DNA of 64,000 nucleotides from an uncultured Prevotella sp. (GTDB taxonomy: Bacteria > Bacteroidota > Bacteroidia > Bacteroidales > Bacteroidaceae): assembly GCA_905233825.1 (NCBI GenBank), contig CAJOFE010000003.1:40842-104841 (forward strand), written 5' to 3'. A model generated the notes under the pieces. That model did not search any database. It was not told the origin of the DNA and saw nothing but the letters and a program-made list of their open reading frames with translations. Position numbers and translations under genes: made by a program. Positions 26,146 to 33,897 of this stretch are shown in pieces (positions within the stretch are counted from its first letter, which is position 1; each line of letters opens with the position of its first letter).

Positions 26146-29100
26146 TTATTTTTTTATCACGAACTTGCGGCCATTCCTGATATAGATGCCAGGAGCCAGA
26201 GGCTCTTGCACAGCCTGACCACGCAGGTTGTAAATCTGGTCAGAGACAGGTACCGTAACGCTGCGGTCAGCAATGCCGTCGATTTCGCCCGAAGAGATGC
26301 AGACAGCATAGGTGGAGATGATGTTGCTCTTGGTGAGAGTGGGCATATTCATCAGATAGACATTGCCACTGCCATCGGGATAGCGGCCTACCGTCTGGTC
26401 GGCCTTCATCTCGCTATAGGTGAGGCAGTCGCTCCACGACTCATCAGCAGCGGTGAGCACCACGTCGCCACCCTCGGCAGCGAGCTTGAACGAGGCATGC
26501 AGCTGCGTCAGAGGATCGAGCTTGTCGCACCATACGACCAGATAGCCGTGTGCAGGAATAACTGTTGAGACCTGACCATCTTTCGTAATCTGGAACTTCG
26601 TGGGCTTCTTCGAGTTGTCGGAGAGATACATGCCATTGACATCGATGTCGTCGTCGGTGGTGTTGTAGAGCTCTACCCAGTCGTTACGCTTGAAGTAATC
26701 ATTGACATGGATGCCATTGGCGGCGCTGACCTCGTTGATGCGTACGGGAGTCATGCCCTGGGCTGCCAGCTCGGCATCGGAGAGGGCCTTGAAACGGGCC
26801 TTCAGATTGACGGTGCCATCGGGGAGGCTGACCACGGGATCGGTAGAGAGGTAGGCGCTACCCTGCTGCCAACCGATGAAGCGATAGCCTGCAGGAGCCA
26901 CGGCCTTCAGCTCGACGGGAGCGAAGAGATGGCCGTTAAAGTCGGCGTATGGCACCTCGAGCCCATTGACATAGATCTTGGCGCCGGCTACGTCGGTAGT
27001 GAGGGTGACGGCCTGTGCATCCTTGTTGAGCTGAGCATAGGAGAACTTCTTCAGGTGGCCCATCATCTTCTTCGAGCGGCCACTGAGTTTGCTCTTAATG
27101 GTGCTTGCAGCGCGGTCGGGATTGTGACCGTCGTTGATGCGCTGCTGCTGCATGAGCTGGCACATGGCCTTCACCTCGTTCAGTAGCTCATCGACAATCT
27201 TACCGGCACGGGTAGGCTCGAAGATGCTACCTGCCACAAGGCAGAAGGTATCGATGTACCTGCGGCGGAAGTCGTCGCGTCCCATGAGGTTGAGGAAGAG
27301 ACGTACAATCTCACGGTTCTGATTGCCCTCACCATAGACTTCGTCGGCATCCTTGAAACGGAGGAAGTAGGTGAAGGGATCGTCGTTGTCCTTGTTGAAG
27401 TTGCGCAGGGCAAAGGCATAGTCGAGGTCGAAGCTGATGAAGCGGTAGCGACCTCCATCGCGATTGCGATAGGCCTTCATGTTGTTGTTGGGCCAGTCGT
27501 CGTTATCGAGGAACATGGTAACGGCCATGTAGTTAGTGAACTCGTCGATGTCGAGCAAGGTCTTCAGCTCGTCGTAAGCAGCATCGTCAGTACACTGGTA
27601 GCCCAGCTCGAAGATGCGTTTGAGGGCCACGTCGTCGCCGTTCTTCATTTCCGAATTCTCGAAGGCATCGATCTCCTCGTCATCATAGCCCCAGTTGGCA
27701 TAGGCAAAATCGTCGTTGTTGGGCTCACGCATGTTGAACACGCCACGCAGCTCGCCGTTCACATATTCGATGACGGGAACACAGGACTGCACGTCGAGGT
27801 CGATGCCCGAGCGCTGGATGATGGTCTCCAGAGCGGGATCGAGGAAGCGGGCATTATGCGTCCAGAAATCGTTACCACCATTGCGCAGCAGGATGGTCTT
27901 GTCGCGGTTGTAGGGCTTCTGGGGGAAGAAGTTATAATCAAAGCGGTTCTGTCCGTCGAACTGCTTGCTGGACTTCAGCTTGAAGGAACGGAAACGCTGG
28001 GAACGCGTCCATCCGCCCGAAACCTTGATGTTCACATCCTGATTGAAGAGCATCTCGCCCTCGGGAGTCATGTAGCTGAAGTTCACGGGACGCTCCCACG
28101 GCTGGTTATAGTTGCGGGGCCAGTCCTGACCGTTGCCGGTCTTACCATTGGTGCCGTCGCCATCGCAGTCGAGGCCGATCTTCGGGTCGGTGAAATGTTT
28201 CTTGTCGCCTACGATAGAGATGACGGGCAGGGTGTAGTTGTTGTCAGTCTTGATGTAGCTGCGGGTGACGGGCACACTGGGCAGATAACCGTCCTGGAAC
28301 AGACGCACGGTGAGGTTAGTGGTCTTGGAGAAGGTGAACTGTCCGTCCTTGCTCTCCTTGCTCGGCTCTTCCAGCTGGCCGTCGCCGATGTAGAGCTCCC
28401 ACGAGATATCATCGAAGTAGAAGTTGTTGCTCTGCTTGTTCTCGTTGAGGTTGAAGGCGATGGTCTGCATGTCCTCGACGGTCTCCTGACCGCCCCACCA
28501 CCAGCCGCCACCGCCCTGCTTGCCTACATCCTGGTCGGTGATGGTACCCTCATAGGTGAACTCCTGCCACTCGGTGGTGACATCGTAACCGTTGGAGTCA
28601 AGTATGGGATGATGGATGTAATTACCCGGCGTGGTGTGCGACTGGCAATTAATATGAGCAGACTTGTCGGCACGTACCTTAAAAGTGAAGCGATACTTCT
28701 CGCCCGAACGCCAGATATGGTCAGGGGTATAGACGAAGAACTGGGCATCGTAGTCGTGCTGCGGATTGGCAATGGTATGCACACGGGCACCACGCGAGCC
28801 ATCAACGCCAATGCCGTCCTCGATGCGGTTCACATTGCCGTTGCCATCGGCATCGTGACTGACAAGGCTGGTGGCATCTTCGCCCTCACAGTTGCCGTTG
28901 CGCACATAATCAACCCAAAGCACGGGCTCCTCACCAACGTTCTTCGGAGCAGAAGGCAGACTGCCGTCGGTGGTGTACATCAGCGTGGCACCCTCGGGAA
29001 TCTCGACGCTGACCTGCACGGAGTTCTTGAAGAGCTTGCTATCGGTCATCGTAGGAGCCGACAGGCGCTGCTCGGCAAACACGGACGTAGCATTGGAAGC

Positions 29101-29535
29101 ACCTGGGGTAGAGACCGACGTCCAGCCCCACTCGTCGCCGCCATCGGTCTTACGAGCCCAGGCCGTGCGACTCATGGCCTCGGGATATTCCTGACTGACG
29201 ACGAGCTGTCCGCTCTTATCGCTCAGATAAATCGTGCCGCCGTCGCAGTCGAGCTTGAATGAGGCCTGCATGTCGTTGATATCGTTGGAGCCGAGCCAGA
29301 TGACCTTGAAGCCCTTGGCGGGTACACTACCCGTGCCAGCAGGAATCTGCCAGCGCTTCAGGTTGTCGGCATCGTCGCTGAGGTACATGCCGTCGAGGCT
29401 CACCGCCTGATTGCCCGGGTTATAAAGTTCAATCCAACTGTCGAAGTTGATGGCGGGACTCATCACCTCGCCCAGATTGGCAGCCATCAGTTCGTTGATG
29501 ACCAATGCTGCCGTTGCTAACGTAGAAAGTATCAT
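26146..29535 (-). CDS. Lamin-tail / CotH-kinase multidomain surface protein
   Basis: A 1129-residue exported protein. Order: short signal-like start; lamin-tail domain 1 (about 12-135, INELMAANLG and WIELYNPG); chitobiase-like segment (TMYTTDGSLP-type, LMYTTDGSLPS); carbohydrate-binding-like domain (205-385, ending QTIAFNLN ... NFYFDDI); CotH kinase domain (about 428-795, SGGWTRSQRFRSFKLK, LRNGGNDFW, and RFISFDLDYAF with the Asp-x-Asp expected for the CotH active site); a repeat-like segment (GYRFIGWQQG); lamin-tail domain 2 (INEVSAANG, WVELYNTTDD); C-terminal tail GIYIRNGRKFVIKK. CotH proteins are atypical secreted protein kinases. ATG at 29535 is preferred, because the longer ORF start precedes the -7 box at 29566-29573. 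Transcribed against the rest of the PUL. Confidence 0.8.
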   Translation of the reverse strand: MILSTLATAALVINELMAANLGEVMSPAINFDSWIELYNPGNQAVSLDGMYLSDDADNLKRWQIPAGTGSVPAKGFKVIWLGSNDINDMQASFKLDCDGGTIYLSDKSGQLVVSQEYPEAMSRTAWARKTDGGDEWGWTSVSTPGASNATSVFAEQRLSAPTMTDSKLFKNSVQVSVEIPEGATLMYTTDGSLPSAPKNVGEEPVLWVDYVRNGNCEGEDATSLVSHDADGNGNVNRIEDGIGVDGSRGARVHTIANPQHDYDAQFFVYTPDHIWRSGEKYRFTFKVRADKSAHINCQSHTTPGNYIHHPILDSNGYDVTTEWQEFTYEGTITDQDVGKQGGGGWWWGGQETVEDMQTIAFNLNENKQSNNFYFDDISWELYIGDGQLEEPSKESKDGQFTFSKTTNLTVRLFQDGYLPSVPVTRSYIKTDNNYTLPVISIVGDKKHFTDPKIGLDCDGDGTNGKTGNGQDWPRNYNQPWERPVNFSYMTPEGEMLFNQDVNIKVSGGWTRSQRFRSFKLKSSKQFDGQNRFDYNFFPQKPYNRDKTILLRNGGNDFWTHNARFLDPALETIIQRSGIDLDVQSCVPVIEYVNGELRGVFNMREPNNDDFAYANWGYDDEEIDAFENSEMKNGDDVALKRIFELGYQCTDDAAYDELKTLLDIDEFTNYMAVTMFLDNDDWPNNNMKAYRNRDGGRYRFISFDLDYAFALRNFNKDNDDPFTYFLRFKDADEVYGEGNQNREIVRLFLNLMGRDDFRRRYIDTFCLVAGSIFEPTRAGKIVDELLNEVKAMCQLMQQQRINDGHNPDRAASTIKSKLSGRSKKMMGHLKKFSYAQLNKDAQAVTLTTDVAGAKIYVNGLEVPYADFNGHLFAPVELKAVAPAGYRFIGWQQGSAYLSTDPVVSLPDGTVNLKARFKALSDAELAAQGMTPVRINEVSAANGIHVNDYFKRNDWVELYNTTDDDIDVNGMYLSDNSKKPTKFQITKDGQVSTVIPAHGYLVVWCDKLDPLTQLHASFKLAAEGGDVVLTAADESWSDCLTYSEMKADQTVGRYPDGSGNVYLMNMPTLTKSNIISTYAVCISSGEIDGIADRSVTVPVSDQIYNLRGQAVQEPLAPGIYIRNGRKFVIKK

Positions 29536-29565
29536 ATATACATTAATATTATTAATATCGGGGTG

Positions 29566-29573
29566 CAAAGGTA
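29566..29573 (-). promoter_or_regulatory. -7 box for the CotH gene
   Basis: TACCTTTG on the minus strand, 30 bp upstream of the ATG at 29535. No good -33 box is visible at 19-21 bp. Confidence 0.5.
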
Positions 29574-29633
29574 CAAAAATAATCAATTACCAGAGCAACA
29601 AATTGCGTAAAATGTGTTACAGAATGTTTCGCT

Positions 29634-29699
29634 GTAACATTTGCAATAAAAAAAGTAACATGCGATAGGGGTTGTTTCGCCATTATATTTGTATTTTTG
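29634..29699 (+). promoter_or_regulatory. Candidate HTCS operator and esterase promoter
   Basis: GTAAC at 29634-29638 and 29655-29659, 21 bp apart. The -7 candidate TATTTTTG (29692-29699) begins 32 bp after the second half-site; TATATTTG at 29684 is an alternative. A third GTTAC lies at 29616-29620. In this divergent region the sites could also serve the minus-strand CotH gene. Confidence 0.5.
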
Positions 29700-29744
29700 T
29701 ACCCAGATTTAGATTAATAACTAAAATAAAAACTCACACAAAAC

Positions 29745-31286
29745 ATGAAAAAACTGATTTTACTTGCTCTGCCGTTGCTGGCGTTCATGAGCTGCACTTC
29801 CACAGAGAAGAAAGCCGACAGTCCGGTGCTGACCGTCGAAGGTGGTAAGATTCAAGGCGTTCAGGCCGAGAATCCCGGTGTTTATGTGTATCGTGGCATT
29901 CCCTATGCCGCAGCACCTATCGGTGAGTTGCGTTGGAAAGAGCCTCAGCCCGTGGTGGCATGGGACTCGGTGCGTATTTGCGACAAGTTCGGCCATCCCG
30001 GCTATCAGGCTGTGCACTACCCCGGCGGCTATGCCACGGAATGGGGCTACGGCGACGAGGCTCCCTATAGTGAGGACTGTCTCTACCTGAATGTATGGAC
30101 GAAAGCTCCTGGACAGGTGGATAAGAAACTGCCGGTGGCCCTGTGGATTCACGGCGGCGGCTACCGCGAGGGCTGGGGTTCGGAGCCCGAGTTCGACGGA
30201 CAGGAGTGGGCATCGAAGGATGTGGTGCTCGTCAGTATCAACTACCGCTTAGGCATCTTCGGCTTCATGACCTATCCCGCTTTGTCGGAGGAGAGTCCGA
30301 ATCACGTGAGCGGTAACTACGGCATTCTCGACCAGATACAATCGCTGAAATGGATCAAGGAGAACATCGCCCAGTTTGGCGGCGACCCCGACAACGTGAC
30401 CATCTTCGGCCAGAGTGCTGGTGCCGGCAGTGTGCGTACGCTGTGTGAGAGTCCACTGGCACGTGGTCTGTTCCACAAGGCTGTCATCATGAGCGGCGGC
30501 GGTCTGAATATTCCTCCCAAGGAGGGCGAAGAGGCCACACCTGCTACCCCGATGAACCGTTTCTTCACCTACAACCCCTCGTTGGCTGAAAGCGAGGCCG
30601 AGACGAAGAAGGTGATGGACTGGGCCGGACTGACCGACTTGGAGAAACTGCGCCGTGCCTCTACGGAGATCATGTACACCGTAGGGCAGTTCTATAACAT
30701 GGTGACGAAGGATGACGTGTTCCTGATGCAGCGTCCCATTGTCGATGGCTATGTGTCGCTGAAGAGCTTTGACGAAGCAGCCCGAGAGGGAACGATTGCC
30801 GACGTGCCGTATATGATTGGCTACACGCTGAACGACATGGGTGCTATGGCTCCCGGCATTGCCGAATTCTGCAAAGTGCGTCAGGAAAAGGGCGGCAAGG
30901 CCTGGGCCTACGAGTTTGCCCGTCCGTTGCCCGATGACGGTAACCATCCCGAAGTGACCAACCGTCTGCGTGGAGCCTTCCACTCCAGCGACCTCTGGTT
31001 CGTCTTCAAGAGCCTGAAGCACTGCTGGCGTCCCTGGACGCAGGGCGACTGGGACTTGGCCGAGAAGATGTTGACGGCATGGACCAACTTTGCCAAGTAC
31101 AGCGATCCTAACGGCAATGGTGAGGGTGAAGGCTTAGGCTGGCAGCCCTGCACGGCTGAGAATCCGCAGTTCATGCTCTTCAAGCTCGACGGCAAGGATG
31201 CCGAGGCATCGGAAATGGGCGAGCCTATCATCCCCGAACCCATGCCTATGCCCAACATGCCCATGCCTGCCAACATGCCCAAATAA
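29745..31286 (+). CDS. Type-B carboxylesterase family lipoprotein
   Basis: A 513-residue alpha/beta hydrolase of the carboxylesterase-lipase family. MKKLILLALPLLAFMSC is a lipoprotein signal with Cys17, so it is anchored in an outer or inner membrane leaflet. Nucleophile Ser224 sits in FGQSAGAGS; oxyanion-hole IHGGGYREG and the EDCLYLNVW motif are present. In this setting it probably removes acyl or aromatic groups from xylan fragments, but the exact ester is not predictable. The C-terminus ends in a Met/Pro-rich tail (EPMPMPNMPMPANMPK), whose last codons lie in a 21-bp tandem duplication. Confidence 0.8.
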   Translation: MKKLILLALPLLAFMSCTSTEKKADSPVLTVEGGKIQGVQAENPGVYVYRGIPYAAAPIGELRWKEPQPVVAWDSVRICDKFGHPGYQAVHYPGGYATEWGYGDEAPYSEDCLYLNVWTKAPGQVDKKLPVALWIHGGGYREGWGSEPEFDGQEWASKDVVLVSINYRLGIFGFMTYPALSEESPNHVSGNYGILDQIQSLKWIKENIAQFGGDPDNVTIFGQSAGAGSVRTLCESPLARGLFHKAVIMSGGGLNIPPKEGEEATPATPMNRFFTYNPSLAESEAETKKVMDWAGLTDLEKLRRASTEIMYTVGQFYNMVTKDDVFLMQRPIVDGYVSLKSFDEAAREGTIADVPYMIGYTLNDMGAMAPGIAEFCKVRQEKGGKAWAYEFARPLPDDGNHPEVTNRLRGAFHSSDLWFVFKSLKHCWRPWTQGDWDLAEKMLTAWTNFAKYSDPNGNGEGEGLGWQPCTAENPQFMLFKLDGKDAEASEMGEPIIPEPMPMPNMPMPANMPK

Positions 31287-31314
31287 TAATAAAACATGCC
31301 CAAATAATAATAAA
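31273..31314 (+). repeat. 21-bp perfect tandem duplication over a stop codon
   Basis: ACATGCCCAAATAATAATAA plus A occurs at 31273-31293 and 31294-31314. The first copy holds the last codons and stop of the esterase; the second forms the leader of the GH43 gene (ATG 31317). Confidence 0.85.
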
Positions 31315-31316
31315 AG

Positions 31317-32816
31317 ATGAGAAGAATATTATTGACAGCAGTCCTGTGTAGCCTTTACGGCTATGGCCAGGCACAGACAGTGATTCAGCCCGAGCAGTGC
31401 AACATGCCACTGTTCCAGACCAAATACACTGCCGACCCCTCCCCTATCGTCGTGGGCGACACCCTGTTCGTCTTCACTTCACACGATGCCCATCCTGAAG
31501 ATATTCCCGACCCAAACGAGAAGAATTCTGCCGGATTCTTCATGTATGACTGGCTGCTGTGGAGTACCACCGACATGGCGAACTGGACGGAGCACGGTGC
31601 TGTGGCATCGCTGAAGGACATCAGCTGGCGCAGCCGCGACAACGGCGGCTGGGCCATCCAAACCGTAGAGCGCAACGGCAAGTTCTATCTCTATGCTCCC
31701 CTGCATGGTCATGGTATCGGCGTGCTGGTGGCCGACTCGCCCTATGGTCCTTTCAAAGATCCGTTAGGCAAGCCGTTAGTATGGCAGAAGGAGCACTGGG
31801 ATGACATCGACCCCACCGTTTTCATTGACGATGACGGCCAGGCCTACATGTACTGGGGCAACCCCCATACCTATTGCGTCAAGTTGAACAAGGACATGAT
31901 TTCGACCCAAGGCGAAATCTACGTGCTCAATCCCAAGGACGGCGTAATGCGTCCTGTCAAGGAGGAGGGCGCCAAAATCAACCTCAGAGTGCGGGGCGAA
32001 GAGAAAGCCAACTGGGCTGTGCAGCACTATCAGGAGGGACCGTGGTTCTACAAGCGCAACGGCCACTACTACATGAGCTATGCCACCACCTGCTGCCCCG
32101 AAGCCCTGGGCTATGCCATGAGCGACAGCCCCACTGGCCCCTGGACGTGGAAGAACTACATCATGCGTCCCACAGAGCGCGATCGTGGCAACCATCCCGG
32201 CATCTGCGACTATAAAGGTCACAGTTATATCTTCGGTCAGAACTACGACCTGATGCACTTGGAAACCTTTGAACATCATGAGCGTCGCAGTGTCTCGGCT
32301 ACCGAGATTACCTACAATGCCGACGGCACCATACAGGAGGTTCCTTACTGGCTCGACCAGAAGCCCATGCAGCAATTACAGTGGCTCAACCCCTACCAGC
32401 GCGTAGAGGCTGAGACCATGGCCTGGGGCTACGGACTGAAGACGGCCAAGATGGGTATCAAGAACACGGGCGTCGTAGCCGACATGCCCTACTCTACTGG
32501 TCGATGCAACATGTACGTCACTGATATTGACAACGGTGAGTATATCCGCCTGCGTGGCGTGGATTTCGGCAATGCCGTGCCTAAGGACTTCGCCCTCGTG
32601 GCTGCTGCTACGGGTAAATGCACCGTCACCCTGCGCGTGGATGGTGTCTGCGGCTCGGTCATCGGCACTCTCGACATTACGCCGACAACATCGGTTGACA
32701 GCTATCAGACATTCACCACGAAGATACAGCATGCCATCGGTGTGCACGACCTCTACCTCTGCTTCAGCAATGTCAGCGGCGAGGTACATTTAGACTGGTG
32801 GAAATTCAATCATTAA
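31317..32816 (+). CDS. GH43 glycoside hydrolase with CBM6
   Basis: A 499-residue exported enzyme (signal MRRILLTAVLCSLYGYGQAQ). GH43 five-bladed propeller with the three acids: base Asp40 (TADPSPIV), Asp165 (DIDPTVF) and acid Glu240 (QEGPWFY). Residues about 360-499 form a CBM6-like domain (RVEAETMAW at its start, VHLDWWKFN at its end). GH43-CBM6 enzymes are beta-xylosidases or arabinofuranosidases acting on arabinoxylan; either is possible. The gene starts 30 bp after the esterase stop and is cotranscribed. Confidence 0.88.
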   Translation: MRRILLTAVLCSLYGYGQAQTVIQPEQCNMPLFQTKYTADPSPIVVGDTLFVFTSHDAHPEDIPDPNEKNSAGFFMYDWLLWSTTDMANWTEHGAVASLKDISWRSRDNGGWAIQTVERNGKFYLYAPLHGHGIGVLVADSPYGPFKDPLGKPLVWQKEHWDDIDPTVFIDDDGQAYMYWGNPHTYCVKLNKDMISTQGEIYVLNPKDGVMRPVKEEGAKINLRVRGEEKANWAVQHYQEGPWFYKRNGHYYMSYATTCCPEALGYAMSDSPTGPWTWKNYIMRPTERDRGNHPGICDYKGHSYIFGQNYDLMHLETFEHHERRSVSATEITYNADGTIQEVPYWLDQKPMQQLQWLNPYQRVEAETMAWGYGLKTAKMGIKNTGVVADMPYSTGRCNMYVTDIDNGEYIRLRGVDFGNAVPKDFALVAAATGKCTVTLRVDGVCGSVIGTLDITPTTSVDSYQTFTTKIQHAIGVHDLYLCFSNVSGEVHLDWWKFNH

Positions 32817-32867
32817 ACCTTTGTTTACTTCATTCATCTAATTAAGAAAACCATTAATTCAAAAAAC

Positions 32868-33866
32868 ATGAAGAAGCTATTATTATTAATGTTATTTATC
32901 GGCTGTGGCCTCGCTGTATCGGCCCAGCCTGGTGGCGGATTCCCTGGCGGCGGTCGTCCTGGTGGCGGCGGCTTCGGAGGCGGATTTGGAGGCTTTGGTG
33001 GCTTCCAGCAGCAGACTGCCTTAGAGACATCACAGGAGTGGAAAGACGTCAATTATGCCGGTGATGACCAGGCCTACCATACCTGCGACATCTACCTGCC
33101 CAAGAAAGAGGCTGCCAGCTATCCTGTGGTCATCCATATCTATGGCAGTGCATGGTTCAGCAACAGCAGCAAGGGCGCTGCCGACCTAGGCACTATCGTG
33201 AAGGCCCTCCTCGACAACGGCTTTGCCGTAGTATGCCCCAACCACCGCTCCAGCATGGACGCCAAATGGCCTGCCCAGATTCACGACATCCGTGCCGTCA
33301 TCCGCTTCGTACGCGGTGAGGCCAAGAAGTATAAGTTTGACACCAGCTTCATTGCCACCAGCGGCTTCTCCAGTGGCGGTCACCTGTCGTCGGTAGCTGC
33401 TACCACCAGTGGCATCAAGCAGACCAAAGTGGGTACTGTCGATATTGACCTGGAAGGTAATGTAGGTAACTATCTCAACGAAGCCAGCACCGTCAATGCA
33501 GCCTGCGACTGGTCGGGTCCTGTCGATCTGACAGCCATGGACTGCGGCGAGGCCATGAAGATGGGGGAGAACAGCCCCGAGGACATGCTGCTCGGCTCGA
33601 AGCTCTCGCAGGAGCCCGACAAGTACCGCAGCTTGAGCGCTACCAACTATGTCAGCAAGAACAACCCGCCTATCATCATCTTCCACGGTGAGAAGGACAA
33701 CGTGGTGCCCTGCTGCCAGGGAAAGATGTTCTATGAGCTTCTGAAGGCCGCCGGCGTACGCACCGAGGCAACCTTCGTTCCCGAGGGAGGCCACGGCATG
33801 GGCATGTATGCAGAAGAGAACCTGCAGAAGATGGTGAACTTCCTGAAGGAAGCCATGAAGAAGTGA
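32868..33866 (+). CDS. Secreted alpha/beta-hydrolase esterase with Gly-rich N-terminus
   Basis: A 332-residue enzyme (signal MKKLLLLMLFIGCGLAVSAQ). Immediately after the signal comes a Gly/Phe/Pro-rich stretch (residues 21-45, GGGFPGGGRPGG). The hydrolase fold follows: HIYGSAWF oxyanion region, nucleophile Ser168 in GFSSGG, HGEKDNVVP with the Asp, and GGHGMGMY with the His. It resembles BD-FAE/CE-type xylan esterases that remove feruloyl or acetyl groups. Cotranscribed with the GH43 gene and the following CE1 gene. Confidence 0.78.
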   Translation: MKKLLLLMLFIGCGLAVSAQPGGGFPGGGRPGGGGFGGGFGGFGGFQQQTALETSQEWKDVNYAGDDQAYHTCDIYLPKKEAASYPVVIHIYGSAWFSNSSKGAADLGTIVKALLDNGFAVVCPNHRSSMDAKWPAQIHDIRAVIRFVRGEAKKYKFDTSFIATSGFSSGGHLSSVAATTSGIKQTKVGTVDIDLEGNVGNYLNEASTVNAACDWSGPVDLTAMDCGEAMKMGENSPEDMLLGSKLSQEPDKYRSLSATNYVSKNNPPIIIFHGEKDNVVPCCQGKMFYELLKAAGVRTEATFVPEGGHGMGMYAEENLQKMVNFLKEAMKK

Positions 33867-33897
33867 AGAAGTGAAAAGTGAATAATAAGTTTTTATC

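Noticed and set aside
27856..29262. 468-codon plus-strand ORF
   Set aside because: Antisense shadow of the lamin-tail/CotH gene.
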